Assembly: GCF_003151135.1 (NCBI RefSeq)
Contig: NZ_QEQK01000004.1
Span: forward strand, 186,001 to 250,000
Reading direction: 5' to 3'
DNA from: Abyssibacter profundi
GTDB taxonomy: Bacteria > Pseudomonadota > Gammaproteobacteria > Nevskiales > OUC007
DNA length: 64,000 bases
Both the position numbers and the translations under genes were made by a program. Positions within the stretch are counted from its first letter, which is position 1, and every line of letters starts with the position of its first letter. Below are positions 9,671 through 19,789 of the stretch, piece after piece. The notes beneath the pieces are model-generated. The model searched no databases. It was not told the origin of the DNA and was given only the letters and a program-made list of their open reading frames with translations.

Positions 9671-12600
9671 CTGCGGCGGTACTGGCCGTGGCCTGCGTGG
9701 CCCCGCTTCATGCACAGACCGCTGCCGAGACCAGGGTGGCCGAGCAGGCGCGCTACTGGGAGAACCGCGGACGCTTCGATCTGGCCCGCGAAGCCTGGCA
9801 GAAACTGCTCCAGTCCGACCCGCAGAATCCAGCTGCATTGTCCGGCCTCGGTGCGATGGAGGCCCGGGCGGGGCGTCCGGGTGTTGCCCAGCAGTACCTG
9901 GATCAGCTCATGCAGGCCCATCCCGATGATCCCGGTGTACGTGAGTTGCGGGCTGCCATCGCGCAGAGCGCCATTGATCAGCAGCAGCTGGATCGTGCGC
10001 GTCAACTTGCACAGAACGGTGAGTACGACCAATCGGTTCAGGCCTATCGACAGGCCTTTGGTGATGTCGCACCGGACGGCCGTCTGGCATTGGAGTACTA
10101 CCAGACACTGGCGGGTGCCACGAACGGATGGGGTGAGGCCCGCTCCGGCCTGGCCGAGTTGGCCAAGACCTATCCCGATCAACCGATTTACAAGCTTGCG
10201 TTGGCGCAGCATCTGACCTATCGCGAGGAAACGCGCCGGCAGGGGATTAGCGACCTCGCTCAGCTCGTCGACAATGCGGTCGTGGCGGAACAGGCCCGTT
10301 CGGCCTGGCGACAGGCTCTGATCTGGCTATCGCCCAAGGCCGGAGATGAGCGCTACTACCGCGCGTACCTGAATCGCTTTGGCCAGGATGCGGAACTGTC
10401 CCGACGGCTTGCGTCCTTGAACCGCCCGGCCGAGGAAACGGAAGAAGACCTGGTGGCACAGGCCTACCGCAACCTGAATGCCGGTGACCTGAATCTGGCC
10501 TATACCGAATTCCAGGAAGTCCTGCGCGCCGAGCCGAATAACCCTGATGCCCTGGGTGGTATTGGGATCATCTTGTTAAGACAAGAGCAGTTTGCCAGTG
10601 CGGTGGACTACCTGGAGCGTGCGCGAGCCGCTGATACCAAACGTGGGCAGCGCTGGTCCGAGGCTCTGGATAGCGCGCGTTTCTGGACCGTGGTGCGACA
10701 GGCCGAATCCGCCCGGGCTGCCGGCGAGTCGGAGCGCGCAATCCAGCTGTATGAACGTGCAACGGCAGATCGCCCGAATGAGCTGAGTGTTCGCAGCTCG
10801 CTCGGCGATTTATATGCCGAGGTCGGCTATCTTGACCGGGCCGATGCCGCGTTTCGCGCGATCCTGTCGGTTCAGCCGAACAACGTGAATGCGCTGCGCG
10901 GCCTCATCGGCGTGCTGACGCAGCAGGGTCGCATGCGCGAGGCCTTGGCTTTAGCTGAACGCGTGCCGCAGGAACAACGGGGAGAACTGGGGAATCTGGC
11001 CACACTGAAGGCGCAGTACCTGCGTGACCAAGCCAGCGAGGCCAGCAGTGCGAAGAACTTTGCTGAGGCAGAGCGGCTGCTCAAGGAAGCGCTCATTCTT
11101 GACCCGCAGTCGCCCTGGGTTCGACTCGATCTGGCCCGTTTATACCAGCGCCAGGGCAGAACACGCGAAGCCAATACGCTGATTGATGGCCTGCTGGATT
11201 CCAATCCGCGGATGGCCGAGGCGCTGTACGTCAAAGCCCTGCTGGTGAGTGAGAATCAGCGGTGGTACGAAGGCCTGCAGCTGCTCGAACAAGTCCCGCT
11301 GCAATCCCGCACGGACTACATGAACAATCTGCAACGTCGCCTATGGGTGCGTTATCAAAGCGAGCGCGCAGCCGTGTTTGCCCGCCTCGGCCGGCCGGAG
11401 CAGGCGGCTCAGATTCTCCGGCAAATCGAACCGCTGGTGGGTGAATCCCCCGAATTGCTTGGGGCGCTGGCCACGGCTTTGGCGGAAATCGGCGAAGAGG
11501 GTGAGGCCTTACGCTACATGCGCATGGCCTTATCGCGGCAGGCGGTCCCCGATCCGGGTACCCGGCTGCAGTACGCCTCCTTGCTGCTTAAATTGCGCCA
11601 GGACGCCGAGTTCGAGGTCCAGATCGAGGATCTACAGAACGAGCCCAATCTCACGCCGCAGCAGCGCCAAGATCTGGCAAATCTGCAGGTCGCACACCGG
11701 CTGCGTCAGGCGGACATGATTCGTGAAGAGGGCGATCTCGCGCTGGCCTACGAGTATCTGCATCCGTTGCTGCAGGTGAATCCCAACGATCCGCGTCTGC
11801 TCATGGCGCTTGCCCGTCTTTATAGCGATGCGGAAGAGTACGACCGCACGCTGGAGATCTACGATCGGGTGCTGCGCATCGACCCATCGAGCATCGATGC
11901 CTACAAAGGCGCGATCGCGGCTTCGATCTCTTTGCAGCAATATGATCGCGCCGAGGCGATGCTGGCGCAGGCCCTTGAGCGCGAGCCGGGGAATGCACGG
12001 CTTTATGCGCTGGCTGGCAGACTGGCCCGTATTCAAGGGCAGGACGGCCGCGCGCTGGAATATTTCCGCCAAGCCTTGGCGCTGGACGCCGAGAATAATC
12101 GCGGGGACCTGGGCGGCACGGATAGCTGGCGGCATGCACCCACGCTTTATCTGATCGATCCTGAGCGTGCCCAGCTGGGCCAACGCGGTGGAGCGGACCT
12201 GGCCTTGGACACCCGGCTTAAGGACGATCGTGCGCTTGTGGATGGCGACGCCGCTCTGCGGGTGCAGAAAACCGGCGGACTGGGTGCGACGAACAGCGGG
12301 TTCGAGGCTGTTGCAGTGGGAATGCCCGCGCAAGGGCGACCGGGCGAGCCCAGAGACTCACCGGCGGGCCTCTCGGCGAATCGGTTTGATGCGACGCTCA
12401 CGCCGCAGACTGATACCCGAAGTCCCGAGACATTTCGCAGCTATCCGATTCGCCCTCAAGCCCCCTACGAGGGCGAAGTCATTTATGAGTCGACGCCGTA
12501 CACGCTCGATGAATCTTTAACGGCCCCGGCGCCGGTTGCGCAACCCTATGGCACGGCACCCGTCACCTCGGTTCCATCGCCAGTAAGAAGCGGCCCTACC

Positions 12601-13932
12601 TACCAGTCGGTCCCGGCACCTCCGGCCACTCAGCGCCCCCCGGTCATCTACGAATACCCAGCCCGCGAGCCGCTGCGCCCCGCACCGGCGCTTCAAACGC
12701 GTCAGCGGCCACGGCTTGTTGCCACCGATCCGCGGGATGACATTCTTCGCGAAATCTCCGAAATACGCGCACAACGTAGTGCCTACGGTGCGGGCGGTCT
12801 GAGCTTGCGCACGCGCGATGGACAGCCCGGACTCGATGAATTGACCGATTTGGAACTGCCGGTCGAGTTCAGTTTTGCGCCCGCAGCGGGCCGCGTACGG
12901 TTGCGCGCGGTGCCGGTTTTCCTGGACGCAGGAAATCTGGATGGCCGTGAACTGGCGTTCTTCGGTGCGCTGCCATTGGTTGAGGGCGTCGTCGCGGGTG
13001 ACCGTAACGACCTGCGGTTCTCGCAGGATGATGCCGGCGTTGCGGTGGGTCTGGTTTACGATGTCGCCAACCTTCGCCTGGACGTCGGATCGACCCCGAT
13101 CGGTTTCAGAGAGGAGGATCTTCAAGGCGGTCTCCGCTGGGCACCGCGGACCGGCGATCTGGTCTGGCAGCTCGATTTGTCACGGCGTTCGGTTTCGGAC
13201 AGCCTGCTGTCTTATGCCGGCGCATTTGATCCGGCATTGGGCGTGAATTGGGGCGGCGTCATGCGAACGGGCGGGCGGCTGGACCTGGCCTACGATGGCG
13301 GGCCTAACGGGCTCTACACCAACGCGGCCTACTACGTACTGGAAGGCAACAACGTTCTCGACAACACCCAGTTCGAAATCGGCGCGGGCTTCTACAGCCG
13401 AGCGATCGACCGTGATGACATGCGGGTAACCTGGGGAATTAATGCCACCTCGTTCTTTTACGAACACAACATCCGGTATTTCACCTTCGGACATGGGGGC
13501 TATTTCAGTCCGCAGTTCTATCTCAGCTTGGGTGTTCCTGTTGAGTGGTTGGGGCGACAAGACCGCTGGTCGTACCGCATATCTGGGGCCTTGGGCATCC
13601 AGTCCTTCCGAGAGGATGATGCCGCTTATTTCCCGACCAGCGACGCCTTGCAGTCGGCGTTGGTCGAGTTTCAGCAGAACGAACCCACGCTGCCCGTTGA
13701 GTCTCGCTATGAAGGCCAAAGCGTCACGGGCCTGGGGTTCAACCTCAGTGGCGAAATGGAGTACATGCTGGCACCGCAGGTGTCGATTGGTGCGACCATT
13801 GGGTTTGACAATGCACGTGACTACGAACAGTTCAACGGAATGGGCTTTCTGCGATACTGGTTCCGCCCGCAGGCGCAAGTTCCATTACCTCCAAGCCGGA
13901 TTGCACCGGACTGGGTAGGAGATCCTTCGTGA
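9643..13932 (+). CDS. bcsC: Cellulose synthase outer-membrane export subunit BcsC
   Basis: This 1429-residue protein is the periplasmic scaffold and outer-membrane channel for cellulose. A signal peptide (cleavage near PLHA-QTA, residue 25) is followed by a long superhelix of about twenty TPR units to residue 820. Next comes a proline-rich linker of some 200 residues (about 830-1030) and then a C-terminal beta-barrel from about residue 1060 to the end (for example GLRWAPRTGDLVWQLDLSRRS and FLRYWFRPQA). It is longer than E. coli BcsC, mainly in the linker. The ATG at 9643 follows GGGAG and overlaps bcsZ; an upstream TTG at 9631 is possible. Its TGA overlaps the next gene's GTG. Confidence 0.95.
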   Translation: MLVDFRGLLTAAVLAVACVAPLHAQTAAETRVAEQARYWENRGRFDLAREAWQKLLQSDPQNPAALSGLGAMEARAGRPGVAQQYLDQLMQAHPDDPGVRELRAAIAQSAIDQQQLDRARQLAQNGEYDQSVQAYRQAFGDVAPDGRLALEYYQTLAGATNGWGEARSGLAELAKTYPDQPIYKLALAQHLTYREETRRQGISDLAQLVDNAVVAEQARSAWRQALIWLSPKAGDERYYRAYLNRFGQDAELSRRLASLNRPAEETEEDLVAQAYRNLNAGDLNLAYTEFQEVLRAEPNNPDALGGIGIILLRQEQFASAVDYLERARAADTKRGQRWSEALDSARFWTVVRQAESARAAGESERAIQLYERATADRPNELSVRSSLGDLYAEVGYLDRADAAFRAILSVQPNNVNALRGLIGVLTQQGRMREALALAERVPQEQRGELGNLATLKAQYLRDQASEASSAKNFAEAERLLKEALILDPQSPWVRLDLARLYQRQGRTREANTLIDGLLDSNPRMAEALYVKALLVSENQRWYEGLQLLEQVPLQSRTDYMNNLQRRLWVRYQSERAAVFARLGRPEQAAQILRQIEPLVGESPELLGALATALAEIGEEGEALRYMRMALSRQAVPDPGTRLQYASLLLKLRQDAEFEVQIEDLQNEPNLTPQQRQDLANLQVAHRLRQADMIREEGDLALAYEYLHPLLQVNPNDPRLLMALARLYSDAEEYDRTLEIYDRVLRIDPSSIDAYKGAIAASISLQQYDRAEAMLAQALEREPGNARLYALAGRLARIQGQDGRALEYFRQALALDAENNRGDLGGTDSWRHAPTLYLIDPERAQLGQRGGADLALDTRLKDDRALVDGDAALRVQKTGGLGATNSGFEAVAVGMPAQGRPGEPRDSPAGLSANRFDATLTPQTDTRSPETFRSYPIRPQAPYEGEVIYESTPYTLDESLTAPAPVAQPYGTAPVTSVPSPVRSGPTYQSVPAPPATQRPPVIYEYPAREPLRPAPALQTRQRPRLVATDPRDDILREISEIRAQRSAYGAGGLSLRTRDGQPGLDELTDLELPVEFSFAPAAGRVRLRAVPVFLDAGNLDGRELAFFGALPLVEGVVAGDRNDLRFSQDDAGVAVGLVYDVANLRLDVGSTPIGFREEDLQGGLRWAPRTGDLVWQLDLSRRSVSDSLLSYAGAFDPALGVNWGGVMRTGGRLDLAYDGGPNGLYTNAAYYVLEGNNVLDNTQFEIGAGFYSRAIDRDDMRVTWGINATSFFYEHNIRYFTFGHGGYFSPQFYLSLGVPVEWLGRQDRWSYRISGALGIQSFREDDAAYFPTSDALQSALVEFQQNEPTLPVESRYEGQSVTGLGFNLSGEMEYMLAPQVSIGATIGFDNARDYEQFNGMGFLRYWFRPQAQVPLPPSRIAPDWVGDPS

Positions 13933-14513
13933 AAACACCGATGAAACAACACCGCTTGCTGGCATTTATGCTCATAGCGGCCGGGGGCACGGCTCAGGCA
14001 GCCGCGGATATGCTGCCGGGTCAGAATCCATTTGCTCGCAGCAGCACCAGCCAACCGTCATCGATGCAGGTCGCCCAGCGAGCCGAGGCCGCGTATGGAC
14101 CGCAGACCTTCCATTCGCTGGGACGTCGCAACATGGCCGAGGGCGATGTGGCGACCGCAGAGCGTCGGTTTGCCGAAGCGTTGGAGATCAATCCGTTTGA
14201 TCCTGTGGCGCTGAACAACCTGGCCGCTGCAAAGGCGGAGCAGGGGGATTACCACACTGCCTTGGAGCTCTTGGAGCGCGCCGAGCGCCTGGCTCCGCAG
14301 AGTGCCGATATCGCCGCCAATCTGGCCAGATTACGTGGCTGGGTCAACTATTACGCGGGAAATGAATTGCATCCGGCAGCCCGTATCGCGGTGCCGCAGG
14401 CACGGATGACCGAAGGCTTGCCGCCGCCGCCCCCAGCGCTTTGGGAGCCCACCCGTACCCAGCCCCGGATCGTCCTACCGCCGGGTGAACGCTACGAAGG
14501 ACAGGTTCGATAG
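13929..14513 (+). CDS. Exported TPR protein at the end of the bcs operon
   Basis: A 194-residue protein with a signal peptide (LLAFMLIAAGGTAQA, cleavage near residue 25), two or three TPR units (for example FAEALEINPFDPVALNNLA and LERAERLAPQSADIAANLA) and a proline-rich tail (GLPPPPPALWEP). No standard bcs gene has this architecture. The GTG start is supported by a strong GTAGGAG seven bases upstream and by a GTGA overlap with the bcsC stop; an ATG at 13941 is the alternative. Tight coupling to bcsC suggests a periplasmic partner of BcsC's TPR domain, but this is inference. The operon terminator follows directly. Confidence 0.85.
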   Translation: MKTPMKQHRLLAFMLIAAGGTAQAAADMLPGQNPFARSSTSQPSSMQVAQRAEAAYGPQTFHSLGRRNMAEGDVATAERRFAEALEINPFDPVALNNLAAAKAEQGDYHTALELLERAERLAPQSADIAANLARLRGWVNYYAGNELHPAARIAVPQARMTEGLPPPPPALWEPTRTQPRIVLPPGERYEGQVR

Positions 14514-14515
14514 AT

Positions 14516-14545
14516 AAAAAAACCGGGCGATGGCCCGGTTTTTTT
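14516..14545. terminator. Rho-independent terminator closing the bcs operon
   Basis: An ACCGGGC/GCCCGGT stem with a GATG loop follows the TPR gene stop by a few bases. It is flanked by A7 and T7, so it may also stop the convergent parA transcript. Confidence 0.92.
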
Positions 14546-14567
14546 GTGTCGCTAGCTAGCTAGGCAC

Positions 14568-15335
14568 CTAACCGTGGTCAAGCTCCTCGAACAATGCGGT
14601 GAATTGCTCGGTGATTTTGTGCTTGGGCTCCAAGGCAATCAACGGCTTGCCCTGCTCATGCGATTCTCTCACCTTCACTGATGGGCCGAGCCGGGTTGAA
14701 AGCACGGGCAGGCCCTCGTCGACGAGGTCTTGCACGATGCGCTGCGGTAGTTTGGCGCGATGCTGAAACTGGTTGGCGACGATTCCATCGACTTCCAGCT
14801 CTTCATTGTGATCGGCGCGTAGTTCAGCAATGTTGTCCAGCAAGACATATAGCGCCTGGCGAGCGAAGTCGTCGCAATCGAATGGGATGAGCACACGGTC
14901 CGCAGCAATTAGCGCTGAGCGACTGTAGAAGTTCAGAGCCGGTGGGGTGTCGATATAAACCGCATCAAAACCCTTGAGTTTGTCCAAGGCCTGGCGCAGC
15001 TTGTAGATTTTCTGGCGTGACTCCAGTTTCGGCTGCAGGTGCTCCAGCGCCGGGTCGCCGGGTAGCACATAAAGGCCGTTGGTCTGGGTGGCGACCAAGA
15101 ATGGGTCCAACCCACGCGATTGAAGACTGAACGACAAGGTCCCTTCGAAGAAGTCACCAATCGTGCCCTCGCCACTAGCCGCGGCGTCTCCGAGCAGGTA
15201 CTGGGTCGCATTGCACTGGGAATCAAGATCCAGCACCAGCGTGCGTAATCCACGACTGGCGGCAATGGCCGCCAGGTTGCAGACAATGGTTGTCTTGCCA
15301 ACGCCGCCTTTCTGGTTGAAGACCACTCGTCTCAT
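14568..15335 (-). CDS. Orphan ParA-family ATPase
   Basis: A 255-residue ParA/Soj-type ATPase with deviant Walker A KGGVGKTT (residues 9-16), DLDSQCNATQ after it and Walker B VYIDTPPA. Such proteins position DNA or large complexes by ATP-driven patterning on the nucleoid or membrane. No parB, parS-like array or plasmid gene is visible nearby, so chromosome partitioning is unlikely. It lies convergent with the bcs operon, which has its own MinD/ParA-type protein (BcsQ). Whether it serves cellulose synthase placement or an unrelated cargo cannot be said. Its position downstream of acnA (terminator between) argues for a separate promoter in the 15336-15420 stretch. Confidence 0.88.
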   Translation of the reverse strand: MRRVVFNQKGGVGKTTIVCNLAAIAASRGLRTLVLDLDSQCNATQYLLGDAAASGEGTIGDFFEGTLSFSLQSRGLDPFLVATQTNGLYVLPGDPALEHLQPKLESRQKIYKLRQALDKLKGFDAVYIDTPPALNFYSRSALIAADRVLIPFDCDDFARQALYVLLDNIAELRADHNEELEVDGIVANQFQHRAKLPQRIVQDLVDEGLPVLSTRLGPSVKVRESHEQGKPLIALEPKHKITEQFTALFEELDHG

Positions 15336-15420
15336 TTCAGTCTCGATCCTTGATTAAACCCGGCGTAGCCGGATGATCCAACAGCCATGCCACGTCGCTG
15401 ATGACTTGTGGCGAATGTAC

Positions 15421-15449
15421 AGAAAAAGGCCCCGCCGTGGCGGGGCCGG
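15421..15449 (-). terminator. Rho-independent terminator of acnA
   Basis: Read on the minus strand, a GGCCCCGCC/GGCGGGGCC hairpin is followed by TTTTTCT, 24 bases beyond the acnA stop. Confidence 0.88.
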
Positions 15450-15472
15450 TAGAAATAGGGGGCGGGCCCCGA

Positions 15473-18199
15473 TCAGGCAGCTGCTGCGAGCTCGCGCAGC
15501 ACGTAGTGGAGAATGCCGCCGTTGCGGTAGTAATCCCACTCCTTAGGCGTGTCGATGCGGACTTTCGCCTCGAAGGTTTTTTCCTCGCCATCGTCTGACG
15601 TGGCCTTGACGGTGACGAACTTGGCGCCTTCTTCCAAACCTTCGATCTCGAAGGTTTCTTTGCCCGACAGCCCCAGGGACTCGATGTCATCGCCGTCCTT
15701 GAAGCACAGCGGAAGGACGCCGAAGCCCACCAGATTGGAGCGATGAATACGCTCAAAACTCTGTGCGATCACGGCCTTAACGCCCAGCAGCTGGGTTCCC
15801 TTGGCGGCCCAGTCGCGGGACGAGCCCGTGCCGTACTCCTTGCCGGCCAGCACCACCAGCGGCGTACCGTTGTCTTGGTACTTCATCGCCGCATCGTAAA
15901 TCGTCATTTCTTCGTCATCCGGCTGGAAGCGTGTCCAACCGCCCTCGGTGCCGGGGGCCAGCTGGTTACGTAGCCGGATGTTGGCAAAGGTGCCCCGCAT
16001 CATCACTTCATGGTTGCCACGGCGCGAACCGTAGCTGTTGAAGTCCACCGGCTTGACACCTTTGCTCTGCAGGTACTGACCGGCTGGGGAATCAGCCGCA
16101 ATGTTGCCGGCCGGAGAAATGTGGTCGGTGGTGATGGAATCACCGAGTAGGGCCAGGCAGCGTGCGCCCCGGATGGGTTTAATGTCTTCCGGCTCCGGGT
16201 CCATATCGACGAAGTAGGGCGGGTTCTGGACATAGGTCGAATCGTCCTGCCAATCGAAACGATTCCCTTCCGGGGTCTCCATGCCCTTCCACCGGGCATC
16301 ACCTTCGAAGACCGAGCCGTAACTGCTCTTGAACATCTCGGACGACAGCGACGTGCCGATGAGTTCCTGAATCTCTTTTTGACTGGGCCAGACATCCTTG
16401 AGAAAGACGTCGTTGCCATCGGCGTCCTGACCAATCGGCCGCTCGACCAATGAATCGACGACGCTGCCGGCCAGTGCGTAGGCGACAACCAGCGGGGGCG
16501 ACGCGAGAAAATTCATTCGCACGTCGGCGTGTACCCGGCCCTCGAAGTTGCGATTGCCTGAGAGCACCGACGTGGCGACCAGGTCGTGTTCGTTGATCGC
16601 CTTGGAGATTTCGTCCGGCAGGGGGCCGGAGTTACCGATACAGGTCGTGCACCCGTAGCCGACCACATGGAACCCGAGGGCTTCCAGGTCATCCATTAAG
16701 CCGGCCTTGATCAGGTAGTCCGTCACGACCTTGGAGCCGGGCGCTAGCGAGGTCTTGACCCAGGGTTTGACGGTCAACCCCTTGGCCCGTGCATTGCGCG
16801 CCAGCAACCCTGCTGCGATCAGCACAGCCGGATTCGAGGTATTGGTGCAAGAGGTGATGGCGGCGATGACCACCGAGCCGTCCTTGAGCGTGAACTCCTG
16901 ACCGTTGTAGCTGACAGTGGCTTCGCCGAGCTTGGTGTCCGAGCCCACCGCGACGCCGCCACCGCCTTCACTTTCCAGCCGAGCCACTTCGCCGCTCTTG
17001 GCTTCGCGTTCATCCACGAACTTGCCGACTTCCTTCTGGTACAGCGTCGCCATGTCCTTGAGCAACACGCGATCCTGCGGCCGCTTGGGCCCAGCCAGGC
17101 TGGGTTGGACAGTGGACATGTCGAGTTCCAGCACATCCGTGTATTCCGGATCCGGCTCGCCATCGATGCGCCACATGCCCTGTTCCTTGGCATAGGCTTC
17201 GACGCGGGCAATTTGCTCGGCGTCGCGGCCGGTGAGTTCCAGGTACCGAATCGTCTCGCCGTCCACCGGAAAGATTCCGCAGGTGGCACCGTATTCTGGC
17301 GCCATGTTGGCGATGGTGGCGCGATCGGCCAGCGGCAACTCGGCCAGGCCGTCTCCGAAGAACTCCACGAACTTTCCGACCACGCCTTTCGCGCGCAGCA
17401 TCTCGGTCACGGTCAGCACAAGGTCGGTGGCCGTTGTGCCCTCAGGCAGCTTGCCACTCAATTTGAAGCCGACCACCTGCGGAATCAGCATGGTAATGGG
17501 CTGACCAAGCATCGCGGCTTCGGCTTCAATGCCACCGACACCCCAGCCCAGCACGCCGACACCGTTGATCATTGTGGTGTGGGAGTCCGTTCCGACGACG
17601 GTGTCCGGGTAGGCCACCCCGTCGCGATCAAAGATTACGCGAGCCAGATACTCCAGATTGACCTGGTGCACGATGCCCGTATCGGGCGGGACAACCTTGA
17701 AATTGGAAAACGCACCCTGTCCCCAGCGCAGGAAGGCATAGCGTTCCTTGTTTCGATCGAATTCGATCTTGGCATTCAGGTCCAGCGCGTCGTCCGAGGC
17801 AAAGTGGTCGACCATCACCGAGTGGTCAATGACCAGTTCGGCCGGCGACAAGGGATTGATCTTGTCCGGGTCGCCGCCCAGCGCCTGCATGGCATCACGC
17901 ATCGCAGCCAGATCCACGATTGCGGGCACGCCTGTGAAGTCCTGAAGAATGACGCGGGATGGGGTGAAGGCGATTTCCTGCGTCTGCTCCGCCTTGGCGT
18001 CCCACTGGGCTACCGCTTTGATGTCCTCAGCCGTGACATCTTTTCCGTTTTCGTTGCGAAGCAGGTTCTCCAGAAGAATTTTCATGGAGTAGGGCAGGCG
18101 GGAGACCTGATAATCATTCTCCAGCGCACTGAGCCGATACATGGTGTACGACTGGCTGCCGACTTCTAGCGTGCCGCGGGCGGAAAAGCTGTCACTCAT
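15473..18199 (-). CDS. acnA: Aconitate hydratase A
   Basis: A 908-residue monomeric aconitase that interconverts citrate and isocitrate in the TCA cycle, with a [4Fe-4S] cluster. Cluster-ligand motifs are present as SCTNTSNP (about residue 448) and [12 protein letters not shown] (about residue 513). The substrate-binding [23 protein letters not shown] lies near residue 202. The C-terminal swivel domain has [20 protein letters not shown] and the [12 protein letters not shown] loop. Length and order fit AcnA/IRP-type aconitases rather than AcnB. AGGAG stands seven bases before the ATG. Transcribed in line with mnmA, 52 bases downstream of it. Confidence 0.97.
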   Translation of the reverse strand: MSDSFSARGTLEVGSQSYTMYRLSALENDYQVSRLPYSMKILLENLLRNENGKDVTAEDIKAVAQWDAKAEQTQEIAFTPSRVILQDFTGVPAIVDLAAMRDAMQALGGDPDKINPLSPAELVIDHSVMVDHFASDDALDLNAKIEFDRNKERYAFLRWGQGAFSNFKVVPPDTGIVHQVNLEYLARVIFDRDGVAYPDTVVGTDSHTTMINGVGVLGWGVGGIEAEAAMLGQPITMLIPQVVGFKLSGKLPEGTTATDLVLTVTEMLRAKGVVGKFVEFFGDGLAELPLADRATIANMAPEYGATCGIFPVDGETIRYLELTGRDAEQIARVEAYAKEQGMWRIDGEPDPEYTDVLELDMSTVQPSLAGPKRPQDRVLLKDMATLYQKEVGKFVDEREAKSGEVARLESEGGGGVAVGSDTKLGEATVSYNGQEFTLKDGSVVIAAITSCTNTSNPAVLIAAGLLARNARAKGLTVKPWVKTSLAPGSKVVTDYLIKAGLMDDLEALGFHVVGYGCTTCIGNSGPLPDEISKAINEHDLVATSVLSGNRNFEGRVHADVRMNFLASPPLVVAYALAGSVVDSLVERPIGQDADGNDVFLKDVWPSQKEIQELIGTSLSSEMFKSSYGSVFEGDARWKGMETPEGNRFDWQDDSTYVQNPPYFVDMDPEPEDIKPIRGARCLALLGDSITTDHISPAGNIAADSPAGQYLQSKGVKPVDFNSYGSRRGNHEVMMRGTFANIRLRNQLAPGTEGGWTRFQPDDEEMTIYDAAMKYQDNGTPLVVLAGKEYGTGSSRDWAAKGTQLLGVKAVIAQSFERIHRSNLVGFGVLPLCFKDGDDIESLGLSGKETFEIEGLEEGAKFVTVKATSDDGEEKTFEAKVRIDTPKEWDYYRNGGILHYVLRELAAAA

Positions 18200-18251
18200 G
18201 GAGTTCTCCTAGGAACTTGTGTGAACCGGGGCTGTTGCGTTCGGCCAGAGA

Positions 18252-19325
18252 TTATAACGCTTCGTTAACCTCGATGACGGCGCCGCCCAGGCAGCGCGGA
18301 CCATCGTAGAAGACGATGTACTGCCCCGGGGCGATGGCCCAGGGTGGTTGGTCGAACTGCACATGCAGCCGTGACGGAGTATCAGGCAACGATGCGACCT
18401 GACAGTTCATTAACGGCTGGCGGTGCCGAATTCTGGCCTGCAGGCGCGTGGGTAGCACAGGCGCCTCGCCAATCCAGTTCACGTCGGCAGCGATTAGTAC
18501 TTTGCCGGACAGCACCGGGTGTTCGCGGTCTTGTGTGACCAGCAGGGTTCGGTTATCCGGTTGCTTGCCGCAAACAAACCAGGGCGACTCGCTGGCCCCT
18601 TTGACACCACCGATACCCAGCCCTTTGCGTTGTCCAATCGTAAAGCGCCACAGTCCACGATGCTCTCCGATCTGCCGACCTGATTCATCACAGATGGGGC
18701 CTGGCTGATCGTCAAGGTGGCCGGCGAGAAAGTCAGCGAAATTGCGCTCGCCGATGAAACAAATGCCCGTCGAGTCCTTGCGGTCGTGGTTGGGTAGGCC
18801 GATGGATGCGGCGATCGCCCGCACCTCTGATTTGGGCAGATCGGCCAATGGAAACACGACCTGCTGCAGTTGCTCGGAGCGGACCAGCGCCAGGAAGTAG
18901 GTCTGGTCCTTGTTCTCGTCTACCGCACGGTAGAGCAGGCCGTTGCGCGTGGCCGCATAGTGCCCCGTGGCCACTGCGTCTGCGCCCAGGCGCAAGGCAT
19001 GCTCACGAAACGGGGCGAACTTGATTTCCCGGTTGCAGAGCAGATCAGGATTCGGCGTTCGCCCGGCGGCATATTCATCCAGAAAATGCTGGAACACCCG
19101 GTCGAGGTACGCCTGAGAAAAGTCAGCACGATGCAGCACGATGCCCAGGTGATCAGCCACGGCCTGGGCAGCCTTGAAGTCGTCGGCAGCCTGGCAATAG
19201 CCGGTCTCATCCTCGGCCCAGTTGAACATGAACAGGCCTTCGACGGTGTGGCCTGCCTGTATCAGGCGATGCGCTGCCACCGCGGAATCCACGCCACCGG
19301 ATAATCCGACAATCACCAGGCTCAT
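18252..19325 (-). CDS. mnmA: tRNA-specific 2-thiouridylase MnmA
   Basis: This 357-residue enzyme adds sulfur to C2 of the wobble uridine in tRNA-Lys, -Glu and -Gln. It has the PP-loop SGGVDS (residues 9-14) for ATP binding and two conserved Cys motifs, NPDLLCNREIKF (near residue 100, nucleophile) and STGICFIGE (near 195, sulfur acceptor). The C-terminal beta domains are of normal length. Its ATG overlaps the nudJ stop as ATGA, so the two are translationally coupled. The nudJ-mnmA pair is conserved in gammaproteobacteria. Confidence 0.97.
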   Translation of the reverse strand: MSLVIVGLSGGVDSAVAAHRLIQAGHTVEGLFMFNWAEDETGYCQAADDFKAAQAVADHLGIVLHRADFSQAYLDRVFQHFLDEYAAGRTPNPDLLCNREIKFAPFREHALRLGADAVATGHYAATRNGLLYRAVDENKDQTYFLALVRSEQLQQVVFPLADLPKSEVRAIAASIGLPNHDRKDSTGICFIGERNFADFLAGHLDDQPGPICDESGRQIGEHRGLWRFTIGQRKGLGIGGVKGASESPWFVCGKQPDNRTLLVTQDREHPVLSGKVLIAADVNWIGEAPVLPTRLQARIRHRQPLMNCQVASLPDTPSRLHVQFDQPPWAIAPGQYIVFYDGPRCLGGAVIEVNEAL

Positions 19326-19789
19326 GGCTGGAGATGGTGAAGCACATCCAGGGGGTGGCGCGCGCCGGCCAGCCAGTCATCAATGCATTGCAACACCATC
19401 GGACTGCGAAGCCGGGCCGCGTTGGCGGCGATCTCATCCCGGCTGGCCCAGTGGGCCCGAACAATGCCCTCGTCCAATGCCTGGTCCGGATGGTGCTGTC
19501 GGACCTCACCGGCGAATGTGACCCGAAGAAAGGTTTCAGCGGCACCGTCGTTGGGCGCGTCAGGACGGGTCCAGACATACAGCCCGACAACGGAGGTCAA
19601 CCGCACATCGACGGCGGCTTCTTCCCGGGTTTCACGAACGGCAGCTTGGAGCAGGGTTTCGTTGGGTTCCCAGTGTCCTGCGGGTTGGTTCCAGCGCAGG
19701 CCGTGCCGGGTCTGCTCTTCCACGAGCAGGAATCGCCCGCCATCCTCAATGACCGTTGCAACCGTGACGTGGGGGTGCCAGCTCACCAC
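19322..19789 (-). CDS. nudJ: Nudix phosphohydrolase NudJ
   Basis: A 155-residue Nudix hydrolase. The Nudix box lies at GHWEPNETLLQAAVRETREE (about residues 38-57), with the metal-binding Glu cluster REtREE complete. The Gly that usually follows EE is Ala, and the helix-capping Gly after that is Val-Asp. NudJ acts on thiamine pyrophosphate precursors and nucleoside di/triphosphates in E. coli, where it also precedes mnmA. The start is a GTG at 19789 or the next GTG at 19786, which would give a GTGA overlap with the gspN stop. The end of the T2SS operon therefore runs straight into nudJ-mnmA. Confidence 0.9.
   Translation of the reverse strand: MVSWHPHVTVATVIEDGGRFLLVEEQTRHGLRWNQPAGHWEPNETLLQAAVRETREEAAVDVRLTSVVGLYVWTRPDAPNDGAAETFLRVTFAGEVRQHHPDQALDEGIVRAHWASRDEIAANAARLRSPMVLQCIDDWLAGARHPLDVLHHLQP

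Noticed and set aside
14568-15335. Plasmid partition locus
   Set aside because: No ParB, no centromere-like repeats and no replication gene near the ParA-type protein; flanks are chromosomal core genes.
17105-18169. 354-codon open frame antisense to acnA
   Set aside because: Shadow of acnA; no recognisable domain and the acnA frame is certain.
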